Assembly: GCA_028583685.1 (NCBI GenBank)
Contig: JAMXIF010000003.1
Coordinates: 73,291,817 to 73,355,816 of the forward strand
Source: Petaurus breviceps papuanus
Taxonomy: Eukaryota; Chordata; Mammalia; Diprotodontia; Petauridae
Direction of reading: 5' to 3'
DNA: 64,000 bases
The position numbers were made by a program, and so were the translations under genes. This document shows positions 1-12,008 of the stretch, piece after piece. Under the pieces are notes generated by a model that did no database searches, had not been told where the DNA came from, and worked only from the letters and a program-made list of their open reading frames with translations. Each line of letters opens with the position of its first letter. Position 1 is the stretch's first letter.

Positions 1-610
1 AATGTGAAGCCAGATGTTGGTGCTCTCTTGGTCTGGTGATGTATTTTCTCCACTTTCAGGTTGATGACCTTTCCCCTGAACCAGTGGATGATGTTAGTAA
101 ATGAGTACCCACTTGGTTGCTACCCACATGGGTACCCACTTTACCTTGTACTTTGATATTATTATAACTAGATAGTTGGAGCCCTGTCTATTGGATTCAG
201 GTTGCTTGAAAGGAATTGATTTTCTCCACTTTCAGGGTGATGATCTTTCCCCTGCATAAGTGGATGATATTAGTAAATGGGGTAACCTTTAGGGTTGACT
301 ACACAAGCTAGAATGCTGTGTTTGCCTCAGCTGTCCCCCTGAGGCTTGAGGGGATTTAGGGGAGTGCACAAGCTATTCCTGTCTTGATTGACCCCATCAA
401 GTCATAGGGGTAGTTGCCCCCCTCCCCTTTTCACCGGCTCCTACAAGAAGGGTGATTAGGGAGAACTGTAGGAGTTAGTGGTCCCACTGTCAACAACCCT
501 TGTGAGAACACTGGAACATTGGACTAGAATAAAATAAGATTAACCCCTTCTAAAGTGTCTGTCTGTGTGACCAAATCAAGAGTAAACCTGTGCTAGCAGC
601 CTTCCTGTGA
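1..610 (+). mobile_element. LTR fossil (R-U5 side), cut by window edge
   Basis: This stretch resembles the 3' half of the LTR at 18785-19410. Both share a tttctc...ttcagg(g/t)tgatgac..ttcccctga block and a cctgtgctagca block near the end. The first block occurs twice here, at 43-108 and 219-285, so part of R-U5 has been duplicated. No TATA box or U3 is visible; these would lie left of the window. It is an old, broken LTR copy with no internal genes. Family placement beyond an endogenous-retrovirus LTR is not possible by eye, and the right end is approximate. Confidence 0.5.
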
Positions 611-3600
611 GCTAGTGTTTATTAGGAATACAATGACCTGCAGAGATGAGTTTTCATGAGCTGAATATTAGAACCAACGACAGAGGTGGATGGCCTGAAA
701 AGACCATGTCTAGGAGGTTTGAGAGGAGAGGAAAGGAACTTGTAAACATGGTTTGTGGTGACCAGTGCATTCTACTGTGCCCAATAAATGCAAATGGGGG
801 ATTCCAAAGTGTAGCACCTATTCATGAGTTAAATGGCATGATGCTTGTTGTGCTCACCTGTTCTTTCAGTGTATGAAAAGGATAGTTTTATTAAACAAAT
901 TAATTTCCTGGATGCCTCTGCCTTTTGCAGCTTGGATGACCGCAGAGAATGGAAACACACTCAAACCCAGAGAATGATATTTGCCTTGTATTTGGAGCTG
1001 GTGAGTGTTCAGAATGTTGTACTTCATAATATAGGTGGTTAAATATACATGCCAGCTATTATTATTGTTATTATTATTATTCCTATAATTTCCTTATAAA
1101 TATTCATGAGTAGCTTCTTTCCACATCTAGCCATACAGAATATTGTATCTTTTCACCATGGCTTTTGGAACATTGATATCCATTTCTGATGCCTTCTCTT
1201 TCTGAAAGAGATATATAAGAAAATAGAGTAGCTGTTACTTTCTTTCAAAGGGAAAGCTATTCAAGTGACCCTTGAAATTTCTATCTTTTTAGCCATTGCC
1301 AGGTTCAGGTATGGTAGCGAAGCACCTCTGAAGAAGATTTCAGGAGGACTTCCAACTATATTTGAGGTATTTAGAGTAAAAGAATTCACCAACAGGATAC
1401 AATGCCATTGATTGGGAGATCTGCTTTCTGAAGCTAGAAACTCTTTCAGAGGTTAGCAATGAATTTATCCCTTTCCAATTTCCTTTTGCCTTGAAACATT
1501 TATTATCTGTTGGCAGTGACACAGTTAATTCTCTCAGTGATTATAATGCTTTTATTAAAAAAAATTAACAGTTGTGGAAAGAAGATGGAAAAGGTGAGAA
1601 TTTTTATGGCAAACAATAATTTTAAAGAAGAAATCTCATTATTTGTGAACATGGCAAAAGGTACTATTGTGAACAAGTTCAAATATTGGGAAGTACTTCC
1701 CCCATGTAAAAAAAAAAGCCACAAAACTCTACTTTCAAAATGGAAATTTTTTTTCATATGTTTGACATGATAGAAATGTTTCTGATTTTGTTTTGATTAT
1801 AGGAACAGGTTTTCATCTGTGAGCAATAGTAATAGATGGATGGTGAAAGAGAAGGACTTGGAGACATGATATTTTCTCTTTCTTCCCATACTCCCAGAAA
1901 TGGTATTCTTTTCTCACAGCTCTATACACTATCACTTTTTCATCTGGTCCCCTCAGACTTCTTAACACTTACAGATCACTTGCAAGACTAAAAATTTCCC
2001 TTACTAAACAATGCCTTCTTCTTTTTTTTTTTTGAATTTTCACAGGTGAGAACCAATCTATTCTCATTAATTTTAATGAGCATTTAATATATCACAGGGT
2101 TTGGGAGTGAGGTTTTTTTTTAAAGACTTTAAATTGTTGACAAGTGTCAGCCTTGGTATATATCAAGCTTTTCTTAGTTCCTTACCGTGGTTCAGTTAGG
2201 CAGAGAAGTGAAGGGCACTCTTACATTGTTTGCTTCTTTCTTTTCTAAAAATAAGATGATCAAAATTGACTGATTAATCACAGTGAGAACAGTTCCTCCC
2301 CTGAGCTCTTTAGGTCTATTCAGCAAAATGAAGGGGAGGGACTGACCTAGAAAGAAAATAGCCATTTTGCCAAAAGAGTTCCATTGGTATTACCATCTTG
2401 TAATTGCTATATGTATTTGCTTTTGTTATATGTTGTTTTTCTGGGATAACCATTTATTAGTGGTTAAGGGATAAAGGGGTGGGGAATCATAAACCACTTT
2501 CAAATAATTCAAAACAGCTATTATTTTTTGCATTGGATATAGTTGATGGAGGTAAAATTTTCTCCCCATTATCCTTATCCCATGGTGGTCATTTTCATGT
2601 CAAAAGTAGTTCTTTATTGTCTGTGAAGATCCAGTTTATGGATCTACTGTTTTGGGCAGAATCTGTTTATCATTGACTCATTGTTATCTTTTCCCTTCTG
2701 TCTCACCCTGGAATCTTCTGAATAATTTGTAGATGAAAAAATTTGACTAGCCCTGTCCTAGAACAATGGTATGCTTTAGAATGTTACACTGGAATCAATG
2801 GAAGCACCTTCTTCTTCTTTCCCTCCTTTTCTCCTTCCTTCCTTCTTTATTTCCTGGAACTCTTCCTCTCTTCATCTGTGTCAATTCTGTAGGATGCCAG
2901 AACCTCTAAGTGGAAAAATCCAGTCCTTCATCCAGATGGCTTTTGTACTTTCTCAAGATTCCAAATATTTCCAAATATATACCCCTGCAACAGGGTCTTA
3001 GACACTTCTTACCAATTATAATTCCTTGCATTTACATTTCCTAGGTTGTTTTTACAACAGTAACATTTATCTGATCAATATAAACAGCAATTTTTTTTAG
3101 TTCCCTTTGTGGTCCATGTAAGTCCTTACTAACATTGCTAGGGTTCATTAGTCAGTCAAATCCTTAATCACAAAAAAACTTTCTTAAATTATGCAGCTGG
3201 AGTCAGTACCTATATATTAGATAATTCCAACTTGATTAAATTTGCTTTTATGTATCTCAGTTGGCAGTCATTCCCATAGATAAAATAAAGACCTTTGAAT
3301 TAGCTTCCTATTTGATCAAGACCTGCTTTATTTCCTCCTCCACCCTTCCCAATCCCCCTTTTGATCAAGATTTAGTCTTCCTAATTAGGAATGGTTCAAA
3401 CCACAGCCAAAACTTAAATCAAGCCAGCAACCCCAATATTTAAAATAGTTCCTAATATCTACATGGGAGAGAGACCTTCCTTTATTACCATTCACTCCTG
3501 TGGACCAAAGCAGAGTAATTACCACTGCAGAGTAATTTAATACTGTTTTATTAACATGGTCTTTCATCTTGGTAAGTAGTTCTGGGATCCATGAGGATGT

Positions 3601-4058
3601 CCATTTTCTATGAAATACTATCCCATTTAAGGAGATTAAATCATAATCTATAGCCATATTATAAAAACATAAAAGAATAAAGATGAACTGAAATCTGGAC
3701 ACAGAATGAAATGGAAGAATCAATTAAGTTGCATCCTTTTAAAAAATGTAAGCATATTATTGCTTGTGATAATTAAACATGTTTCCCCCATTACTCACCT
3801 ACTACTGCTATTTTTTACTTCGGATGCTTGGCTCTTGGACTAGGGAAGTGGAATTAAATCTTGAGAAATAATTCAAGATATATGATGATTTCAATAATCC
3901 AAATAAAAAATGTTATAAATGAAGGTAGTCGTAGTGGATAGCGCTTCCAGCAGGCAATATGGGATGCAAAATCACAGTTTATTTTCACTATTCAATGAAT
4001 ATTCCACGAGAGAAATTATTTAAGCTTAAAAAAATAAATTTAGATGAAATATAAAGTG
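611..4058. other. Unassigned AT-rich DNA
   Basis: I recognise no gene or clear repeat here. There is a short ATT-rich run at 1058-1082 and several T-runs. The part near 3240-3500 has an aataaagacc motif after a T-rich stretch and could be a decayed LTR, but I found no second copy to compare. Open frames are short, overlap on both strands and have no recognisable domain. Confidence 0.4.
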
Positions 4059-4059
4059 G

Positions 4060-4275
4060 GAACATGATACAGTGAATCAGCCTCCCTCAGGATATGAAAG
4101 ACCTTGCTTCAAGCCCCACCCTTGATACACAGTGGTTCTATGATCATGAGCAAACTCTTGGTACTGAGGCTGTTCTCTAAAACTACACATTTCAGAGGAG
4201 ATGGAAGCCTGAATTGGTTGAGGGAGCTTTCTCACTTGGATGTTCCCATCAATCACAGGTCCTGTCCTTCTTACT
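4060..4275 (+). mobile_element. tRNA-derived SINE, MIR/CORE-like
   Basis: It reads as a diverged tRNA-type SINE: a head with a ttcaagcccca-like B-box region, then a gatcatgagcaaactctt segment matching the usual gaccttgggcaagtcactt, followed by a tail ending tcaatcacagg. The tail differs from the MIR next door at 4318. Old and heavily substituted, no clear target-site duplication. Confidence 0.5.
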
Positions 4276-4317
4276 TTATATGAAATCACATATTTTTTAC
4301 ACAAGGGTGATAGAAGG

Positions 4318-4552
4318 TTAGGTAGTACAATGGAAAGAGTACAAAGGCTAGAGTCAGGAACACCTTACTTCAAATCTGGCCTCAGGCATTAGTGATGTGA
4401 CCTTGGGCAAGTCACTTAACCTCTATTTGCTTCAGTTTCCTCAGCTGTAAAATGGGGATAATTGCTGTAAGGATCAAATGATGTAATATATTTAAAAGTG
4501 CTTAGCACAGTGTCTGGCACATAGTAGGCTCTACATACATGCTTTCTCCTTT
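4318..4552 (+). mobile_element. MIR-type CORE-SINE
   Basis: All the usual parts are present in order: tagagtcaggaacacc head, gaccttgggcaagtcactta, cctcagctgtaaaatgggga, and the L2-like 3' tail agtgtctggcacatagtagg. Near full length, ordinary MIR divergence. Confidence 0.85.
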
Positions 4553-4794
4553 CTCCTTTCCCTGATAGTCATAAGAAAATACAATACTTTTCCAACACCC
4601 TATTGTAGCAGCAACTATTATTTCCATTTTAAAGACTAAAGGAGTAAAGCAGAAAATTGAAGCAATTTGCCTAAAATCTCATTGGTGAAAACAAAATGAT
4701 AGAGAATTTGTGGACCATGATTTTTAAAATCATGGGAATGTTTAGCTGCTGATCAGAGATGGAAGGGCACCCATGAGAATGGGTTAAAAATACT

Positions 4795-5035
4795 TTTGTT
4801 GTTCAGTTGTGTGAGACGCCTCATGACTCCATTTTGTTTTCTTGGCCAAGATTCTGAAGTGGTTTGCCATTTCCTTCTCCAGTTCATTTTACAGATGAGG
4901 AAACTAAGGCAAACAGGGTTAAGTGACTTGCCTAGGGTCACACGGTAAGTGTTTGAGGTCAAATTTGAACTCAGGAAAAGGAGTCTTCTTGACTTCAGGT
5001 CAGTCACTCTATCCTTTGTGCCACCTTGCTGTCCT
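4795..5035 (-). mobile_element. Mar1-type marsupial CORE-SINE
   Basis: Reverse-oriented Mar1: the characteristic tggtttgccatttccttctc block, then acagatgaggaaactaaggc, ttaagtgacttgcctagggt, and the tRNA head ending tgccaccttgctgtcc. The block before the CORE (cactccagtat in sense) separates Mar1 from MIR. Confidence 0.85.
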
Positions 5036-5524
5036 AAAAAATACTGGTATGGCTCTAATTTTGATGAATTTGATCATAAGGCTTTAAGTTGAAAATGGAA
5101 AGGAGTGCAACAAATTGCTTACAGTAGTGATGACAAATCTGGTATCATAGATGGTGTCAAATGAGATGAACAGTAATGAAGAAGACCAGTAAACTGCCAA
5201 GAAGAAAGTAAGCAATAAAGCCATTATCTTCGGATGTCTACACGAATACAACTAATGAAGTTCATTACTACACCCAAGTAAACTATATTGAAAAGTAAAT
5301 AAGATAACTTGTGAATGTGATTACCAAGCTATTTTCAATGATCTTTGGGGGGAAATACATTGATTATGAAGAAAGTACTACAAGATTTGAGAAGGGCAAA
5401 CATTATCAGTTTTGTTTTATTTTTAAAGGAGTTGCTTTCAAGCTATATGTTGGGAAGACTACACACAAAATCCTGGAATTTTTATTAAAGGTATGGTTTG
5501 AGGATATTTACAAAGGGAAGGGGT
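5036..5524. other. Unassigned DNA
   Basis: Between Mar1 and the CR1/L3 copy. No repeat or gene recognised. A 71-codon open frame at 5311-5526 has no recognisable domain. Confidence 0.35.
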
Positions 5525-6355
5525 GATTCATGGAGAGCAGTTCATGCCAGGCTAACCTAATTTCCTTTCATTTTTTTTGATAGGCTTATTGGATTTGTAA
5601 ATCATAGGGATGAAGTGAATATTTGTATTTAGATTTCTGCAAAACACTTGGCAAAAGCTCCCATGTTATTATTATTATTATTTTTTTTGCTTTTTGGAGA
5701 GCAATTGGGGTTAAGTAACTTGCCCAAGGTTACATGGCTAGTGTGTGTGTGTGTGTGTGTGTGTTAAGTGTTTGAGGCCAGAATTGAACTCGGGTTCTCC
5801 TGACTCCAGGGCCGGTGCTTTACTCATTGTGCCACCTAGCCTCCCCACTCCCATGTTATCTTAGTAAAAAGGATGAAACAATATGGGTATGGTGATAGTA
5901 GATTTGAATGGATTTGAAGCTGGTTAACTGTATGGACTCAGAGAGTGGTCATTGTGGTTTATGTCAGGTTGGAAGGAGCTTTCTAGCAAAAACATCTTCC
6001 TTTTGACTTGTTTTATTCATCATTTATTATTTATTAACAACTTGGAGAAAGTCAGATAAAAATGGCAGGTATGAAGATAATAAACACATGGTAGAGATAG
6101 CTGACACACTCGTTGTAAGACAGAATCTAAGAAAATCATGAAAGGCCAAAGCAGTGACATAAATGAAGCATCCTACATCTTTTATGCTCAAGTACAGGAA
6201 TAGGGAGAGACATGGCTAGACATCTCTATTTGTAAATGGAATAGGGCATTTAGTGAACTTCAAGCTTAATATATATGAGGCAACAATGTAAAATGGTGGT
6301 CAAAATTGCTAATGGGATTGTTGGCTTCGTTAAGAGATGTGTATGGTCCGGAAAC
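5525..6355 (+). mobile_element. L3/CR1 LINE fragment, reverse transcriptase region
   Basis: The segment catgccaggctaacctaat followed by a gataggcttattgg region matches the CR1/L3 stretch that encodes the FFDRVTRLVD...VDVVYLDFSKAFD part of reverse transcriptase. Further on, 6020-6045 recalls the FINDL part and 6270-6350 the conserved QC-x-VAAKKANxILGxIKR part. All frames are broken. A WSINE at 5670-5847 splits it. Confidence 0.65.
5670..5847 (-). mobile_element. WSINE1-type SINE inserted in L3/CR1
   Basis: Reverse-oriented SINE with T-run, ctttttggagagcaattggg, gttaagtaacttgcccaagg and a head ending gtgccacctagcctcccc. A 12 bp target-site duplication, ctcccatgttat, lies at 5658-5669 and 5848-5859. 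A (GT)n run inside (about 5740-5764) is a local expansion. Confidence 0.9.
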
Positions 6356-6394
6356 ACAGAATCACAGAATTTCTGCGTTGAAACTGAAATAGGT

Positions 6395-8325
6395 GGGCCA
6401 GGGAGGGAGGGGAGAGTCCAGCCAAGAAGACAAAGAAAAGGCAGGGACTCACATTAGTGCTTCCAAATAACTTTATATTACACATCAAAATTAATTCTGG
6501 AGCATCAAGACCCACAAAAGGGAAGGATGAAATAATGTTTCTAACCCAAGACAACCCAGAAGATCAACAGCAAAGGTCTGTTGTACTAAAATAAGAATGG
6601 AGCAGAGTCTGACACAGGTTGCTCCAGTATAGACTTTTCCTCACCAAACCCACAGCAGGCCTTGGGGGCAACTGAATTAGTCATGGAAGCAGTGGCTTCC
6701 AGAGTTCTCAGCCCACAGACAGTAAGAAGGTCAGACAACTTGTCAGAAGGAGATTACAGGAATCCCTTTGCTGACCCTATCTGCAAAACTCTGTTGCATT
6801 GTCTATATGTGGATTTGAATCACAACTCTGGGGTGCAGTCCCAGGGTAAGGAGGAACACTAGCACAGCAGAGCTTGTGACTGCAGGAAAGCAGGGACCCT
6901 GGTAATAGTTCCAGAGTAGAAAAGAGTGCTTGTGGTCACTCACAGACTAGAGCACAGGTTTGGAGAGCAGTAACCACACCTTCTCTTAGATCATGCCACT
7001 TTGAAAGAACTGAAAACTTATAGACCCCCCAGAACTAGCTCTGAGAGCAGCAGGAAGAAAGGCCTCTACCCCAGGAGCAGAGCGGTACTTTGACATAGAG
7101 GTAAAAGTCAAGAAATAGACTAGAAAAAATGAACAAACAACAAAAAGAACCTGAACATAGAAAGTTACCATGGTGACAGGGAAGATCAAAATACAACACA
7201 GAAGAAGTCAACAGAGTTGAAACTGCTACATACAAAGCCTCAAAGAAAAATGGAGATTGGTCTCAGGAAAAAAAAAATTCCTGGAAGAGCTTAAAAAGAA
7301 TTTCAATAATCAAATAAGAGAGGCAGAGAAAAAATTGGGAAAAGAAATGAGAGTGATGTGAGAAAATCATGAAAAAAGTAAATAGCTTGGTAAAGGAGGA
7401 AGAAAAAATATGGAACAAAATAAGTTAAAAACATAATAGGACAAATGGTAAAAGAGGCACAAAAATCCTCCAAAGAGAAGAATTCCTTAACAAGAAGAAT
7501 TGGCCAAAAGAAAGAGGAGGTACAAAAGCTCACTGAAGAAAATAATTCTTTAAATATTAAATTTGGGCAACTGGAAGCAAGTGGACTCCATGAGACAGCA
7601 AGAAGCAATAAAACAAAATTTAAAGAAGAAAAAAATAGCAGAAAATGTGAAATATCTAATTGGAAAAATGATTGGCCTGGAAAATAGATTGAGGAAGTAT
7701 TTAAGATAAATTTAAGAAGTATTGAATTATCTGAAATGCATGTTCAAAAAAAGAGCTTAGGTGACATCCTTTAAGAAATTATCAAGGAAAATTACCCTGA
7801 TATTCTAGAACCAGAGGATAAAATAGAAATGGAAAGAATCCACAGATTACTTCCTGAAAGAGACCTGAAATTAAATCTCTAAATTCCAGAGCATCCAGGT
7901 CAGGGAGAAAATATTGCAAGCAGCCAGAAAGAAACAATTCAAATATCATGGAACCACAGTCAGGATAACACAAGATGTAGCAACTTTTGTATGAAAGGAT
8001 CACAGGGATTAGAATATGATATTCTGGAGGACAAAGGAGATAGGATTACAACCAAAAATCTCCTGTCCAGCAAACCTGAGTATAATACTTCAAGGGAAAA
8101 AAAAATGGAAATTCTATGAAATAGAAGACTTTCAAACATTTCTGAGGAAAAGATTAGAGCAGAATAGAAAATTTGACTTTCAATTGACCTTCAAACATAA
8201 AAAGGTAAACAGGAAAAAGAAAACAAAGGGATTCAAGGAATTCAATTCAACTGTTTGCCTTTTTATATGGGAAGATAATGCTTATTATAACCCCTAAGAA
8301 CTTTCTCATTATTAGGGCAGTTAGA
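6395..8325 (+). mobile_element. Old L1/HAL1 element (5' UTR + ORF1), left part
   Basis: 5' UTR shares cacatcaaaattaattctgg and following text with the copies at 12009 and 44200. ORF1 is decayed but recognisable: a coiled-coil stretch (about 7445-7684, repeats of KEAQK/LTEENNSL type) and the C-terminal domain at 8016-8215 with GLQPKISCPANLS, matching the L1 ORF1p motif (x)PRISYPAKLS. Several stops and frameshifts break it. The element resumes at 9723 after an RTE insertion. Confidence 0.75.
8016..8215 (+). pseudogene. L1 ORF1p C-terminal domain remnant
   Basis: This is the C-terminal RNA-binding part of an L1-type ORF1 protein, normally a trimeric RNA chaperone that coats its own transcript. 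The open stretch reads MIFWRTKEIGLQPKISCPAN and on to LSIILQGK, aligning with the conserved (W)NxIFxxLKExGLxPRISYPAKLSxxxxGK motif. The upstream coiled coil is in other frames, so no functional product is expected. The identity is a family inference; the motif is seen. Confidence 0.75.
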
Positions 8326-8560
8326 AGGAGTATTGGTTGGTTGTCCTTCATTCTCAAAAAGAACCAAAATGACGTCAGCATGCAAGAGCCAAGTTACAGT
8401 GTTTCTGACCGTGGCTGATCACACCAAATGAGCTCAAAACATTCTACAACAGGTTGGGCGCAAATAGTTTATGTGAACATTTTGGATGGACTCTCTAAAT
8501 TTGTGCATCTTGCATTTCTTTTGAGTTATTTTAATTCTGCTTTGCTCACAGAGCACAAGC

Positions 8561-8569
<9 letters not shown>

Positions 8570-8618
<49 letters not shown>

Positions 8619-8714
8619 TTAAATCAATTGGGGTTAAGTAACTTGCTCAAGGTTACACGGCCAGGTGTTTCTGGGTGGGTGCTAAGTGTCTGAGCCCAGA
8701 TTCAATGACCAAGT
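8570..8714 (-). mobile_element. WSINE-type SINE, variant subfamily, with (CT)n tail
   Basis: Starts in a (CT)n run (8564-8612) and continues as caattggggttaagtaactt then ggccaggtgtttctgggtgg and ctgagcccagattca; the tRNA head is truncated. Target-site duplication cacaagca(t/c)cttctct at 8554-8569 and 8715-8730. The ggccag..tttctgggtg block is shared with the SINE at 23841 and is absent from other WSINE copies here. Confidence 0.85.
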
Positions 8715-9117
8715 CACAAGCACCTTCTCTGATGAGGGCATGCCATGCTGGGTGGTCCTGTGCCAGTGTCTTCCATATCATACAATCAATTCCAAAGTTC
8801 TTGAGAGAGACCTTGAGAATGTCCTTGTATCTCTTCATCCGACCACCATGTGAATTCTTGCTCTGAGTGAGTTTTCCATATAATAGTCTTTTTAGCAAGT
8901 GTGCATTTGGTATTTGAACAATGTGACCACCCCATTGGAGTTATGCTCTCTAAAACAGAGTTTGAATAATTGGCAGTTTAGTTCATGTAAGGACCTCAGT
9001 GTCTGCTGTCTTATCCTGTCAGGTGATGTTCAGAATCTTCTCAAGACAATTCAAATGGAAATGATTCAGTTTCCTGGCATGGTGCTGGTACGCTGTCCAG
9101 GTTTCATAGGCATACAG

Positions 9118-9267
9118 TTTTTTTGGGGGGAGGGCAATTGGGGTTAAATGACTTGCCTGAAGTCACACAACTAGTAAGTGTGTGAAGTATCTGAGGCTGT
9201 ATTGGAACTCAGGCTCTCCTGGCTCCAGGGCCAGTGCTCTATTCACTGGGCCACCTAGCCACCCCTC
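9118..9267 (-). mobile_element. WSINE1-type SINE in the RTE LINE
   Basis: T-run, gggcaattggggttaaatga, cttgcctgaagtcacacaac, and head ending gccacctagccacccc. Flanked by aggcata on both sides, consistent with a target duplication within the RTE sequence. Confidence 0.85.
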
Positions 9268-9722
9268 AGGCATATGATTTTGAGGTTAGCACAACGGCTC
9301 TGTAGACTTTTAGTTTGGTAGTTAGTCTAATACCTCTTCTCTCTCACACTTTCCTTTGGAGCTTCCCAAATATTGAGCTAGCTCTGGCAAAGCATACATC
9401 CATCTCATTATCAATGTATACATCCCTGGAAAGTACACTACCAAGGTAAGTGAACTTATCCACAGCATTCAAAGCTTTTCCATTTGCTGTAACTCATGTT
9501 CCACATATGGATGTTGTGATGGTGGCTGATGGAGCACCTATATTTTCTTGGTGTTAATTGTTAGGACAAAATTAACACAAGCAGCAGAGAATTGATCCAT
9601 ACTTCATTGCATCTCATCTTCAGAGGCTGCATTGAGTGCACAATCATCTGCAAACAGAAAATCACACACAAATACTCCTTCCACTTTGGAGGATAGACAG
9701 AAGACATGGATGTGAGTTGATT

Positions 9723-10110
9723 TTGATGGGATGCTATCTTAAAAAAAATTAAGGGGCAAGAAAAAGGAATACACTGGGAGAAGGGGAAAGCTAGAAGTAG
9801 ACTGGAATAAAAAAAGAGGGGTAAAAGACCTTTTACAGTGGAGGAGAAGATGCAATTGGCTCAAAAAGGGAAAACACACAGTCAATTGAGTGTAAAATTC
9901 CATCTTATCCTATAGGAAAGTAGGAGGGGAATGGGATAAGAGAAGGTGGGTGGGAGGAACTGATAGAAGAGAGGGTAGATTGGTGAAGGCAGTAGTCAGA
10001 AGCAAAACATTTGAGGATGGATAGGGTGAAAGGAGACAGAGAGAGCAGTATAAACAGGGGGAAAAGGGAAATACACAGTTACTAATAATAAATGTGAATT
10101 TTTTTTATAA
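9723..10110 (+). mobile_element. Old L1/HAL1, right part (inter-ORF region)
   Basis: This continues the element at 6395. A purine-rich stretch with ttatcctataggaaagtagg and gtagtcagaagcaaaacatt parallels 46360-46480 of the L1 at 44200, and cagttactaataataaatgt parallels the start of its ORF2 at 46540. No ORF2 body follows. Confidence 0.65.
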
Positions 10111-10179
10111 CTTTCTAGGTTGCCATATAACAATGTTGATTCTAATTGAAATAGCTGTCTAAGGCCCCTCACCCCAAAA

Positions 10180-11410
10180 GTTTTTTCAGATGAGTTGATT
10201 TTTCATCAGGACTTACTTGTAATTGTGAAATTGATTTTTTGTACCCAAATATAAGACTTTACATTTATTCATATTAAATTTTTCATAATTAGATTTCACC
10301 CAATATTATAGCCTACTGAGATTTTCCTGGAATCCTGACAGCCAATGTGTTAGTTATCCCTTAGATCTTTGTACCATCTGAAAATTTAAGAATGCTATTT
10401 ATTTGTACCTTTATCCAAGTAATTAATAAAAATGCTAAATGTCATTGGGTTAATCACAGATCCTAGAATATGCCGCTGGAGACATTCTTTCAAATTGACA
10501 CTGAAATATTAATGACTTCATTTGGAGTCCAGGCATTCAACCAGGCCTAAATTCACCAATTCTACTGCAACTGAGTTCATGTCTTCCCATAGGAATTTTC
10601 CACAGTAATATTAAGAGAAACTTAATTAAATGCTTTACCAAAATTGAAGTAAATTATATCTACAACCTTCTCCTAATGTACTAGTTTATCAACCCTGTTA
10701 AAAAAGGAAATAAGGTGTGTTTGTCACGACCTCTAATTGAACAAATTAGAGTTGAGCAGCTCCAGTGTCATTTAAAATCCTTCCCTAATTCAACTTATCC
10801 CCTTTGTGATGCTTCTCTTTCCCTAAGTAGAGGTAGGAAAAAATACACACACTTTTTGTTACCTTTAGCTATCTACACTAATTCTAGCTCATTCAGAGGT
10901 AGAGTTCTGACCCTTCCAACACCAATCTTATAGGATAATGCCATGCTTTTATATTCATCCTCTGTTACTTGCTGCACACCTTTCTTCTGCACATACCTCT
11001 TTAAAAAATTTAATGAATTCTCTCTTCATCCATAGCAATCTCTTTATACAGCTCCCCCTTTTCCTCCTTATTAGTATTGTTTCTCTTTCTGTATTGAGAA
11101 TTTTATTCTTCAAAGTTTCCCACTTTTCACTATTCAGGTTTAAGATTCTATTTATCCTTTCTCTCAGTTCTTTGAAGTTTACTCTTGTAAACACTTAGAT
11201 AAAAATCTAACTATTCCTGGTTTTCCTTTATTTCATTCTCACAAATTCTCAATTGAAGTAGTTACTCCCCACTAAAGTTACCTTGATTTCCACCCAGCAA
11301 CTATTTCCTCCTTGTTGGTGAGAATCAGATCCAAAATAGAATTCTTCTTCTGGGTTACCCTATTTTTTGAAGTATGAAAAAAGGAGACAAACATTTTGCC
11401 ATACTCCTAA
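10180..11410 (-). mobile_element. L3/CR1 LINE fragment with decayed reverse transcriptase
   Basis: On the minus strand about 10405-10495 reads as a decayed [23 protein letters not shown] (visible as ILGSVINPMTFSIFINYLDK), and about 10620-10690 as VDIIYFNFGKAFN for VDVIYLDFSKAFD. These are the reverse transcriptase blocks of CR1-group LINEs. The part above 10760 lacks a motif I can name; its inclusion rests on continuity and on a tggtgagaatcagatccaaa segment I associate with the same group. Confidence 0.6.
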
Positions 11411-11439
11411 CTTGATCAGAACACATCTGAAGAGTTGTG

Positions 11440-12004
11440 TTTTCTTCTTGGTGCTATATATTAGGAAGGTCATTGACAAGCTAGATTCTGTCCAAAGCAG
11501 GGACCAGAATGGCAAAGATTAATCGAAAGAACTAGGAATATTTAAGACAGCAGTCTGATAGGATTTGAAAGTCTATGATGTAGAAGAAGGATTTATTTTT
11601 CAATTTGTCCTGGAGGTAGCTAGTATATAGGGAAGAGTACTGGATTTGAAGTCAGGTGAAACCTCATTTTGGATCCAAACTCTGACATTTAGCAGCTGTG
11701 TGATTATAGGAAAATCACTTTACCTCTCTGAGACTCAATTTCTTCATTTATAAAATGAAAATAATAATACTTGTATTAGCCACCTCATAAAGTTGTCATG
11801 AGGAACCAGTGAGATAATACATGTAAAGTGTTTTAGAAACAAAATAAAAGCATTTTAAAGTCCTAAATAAATTTCTGTTGTTATTGCCAGAGGGAAGAAG
11901 TGTGAATGATGGATAAAGTTTCAGAGAAGCAAATTTTGTCTTGATGTGAGGAATTTACTAACCATTAGGTCTCTTAATAGGTAGAATGGGTTCCTTTGGG
12001 AGAT
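11440..12004 (+). mobile_element. L3/CR1 LINE 3' fragment, split by MIR
   Basis: 11455-11600 matches the RPHLEYC...KDIxKLExIQRRA...LKELGLF region at DNA level (aggaaggtcattgacaagct, agaactaggaatatttaaga). After a MIR at 11612-11870 it resumes at 11890 with cttgatgtgaggaatttact and tagaatgggttcctttggga, the region just before the CR1 3' end. All frames broken. Confidence 0.6.
11612..11870 (+). mobile_element. MIR-type CORE-SINE
   Basis: Head ggatttgaagtcaggtgaaa, then tgtgtgattataggaaaatc, tctgagactcaatttcttca, and an AT-rich tail. It separates two halves of a CR1/L3 copy, so it inserted into that LINE or was left by an early nesting event. Confidence 0.65.
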
Positions 12005-12008
12005 AAAG

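Larger units (their letters stand above)
8326..9722 (-). mobile_element. RTE-clade LINE fragment
   Basis: Read on the minus strand, 9603-9658 encodes LFADDCALNAASEDEMQ, the FADD catalytic box of an RTE (BovB-like) reverse transcriptase, followed by the FSAACxNFxLTIxTKK segment. Further downstream 8731-8898 encodes LKRLLYGKL...GGRMKRYKD and AQDHPAW, the RTE C-terminal signature. The 3' end is near 8330. The 5' part (endonuclease) is missing, as expected for 5' truncation. Two WSINEs sit inside. It interrupts the L1/HAL1, which resumes with matching text at about 9700-9723. Confidence 0.85.

Noticed and set aside
646-1042. Small open frames near the window start as exons
   Set aside because: No domain, no consistent splice sites and no codon pattern; adjoins an LTR fossil.
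8653-8898. 81-codon minus-strand open frame as a possible gene
   Set aside because: It is the RTE C-terminus fused to a SINE tail, not a host protein.
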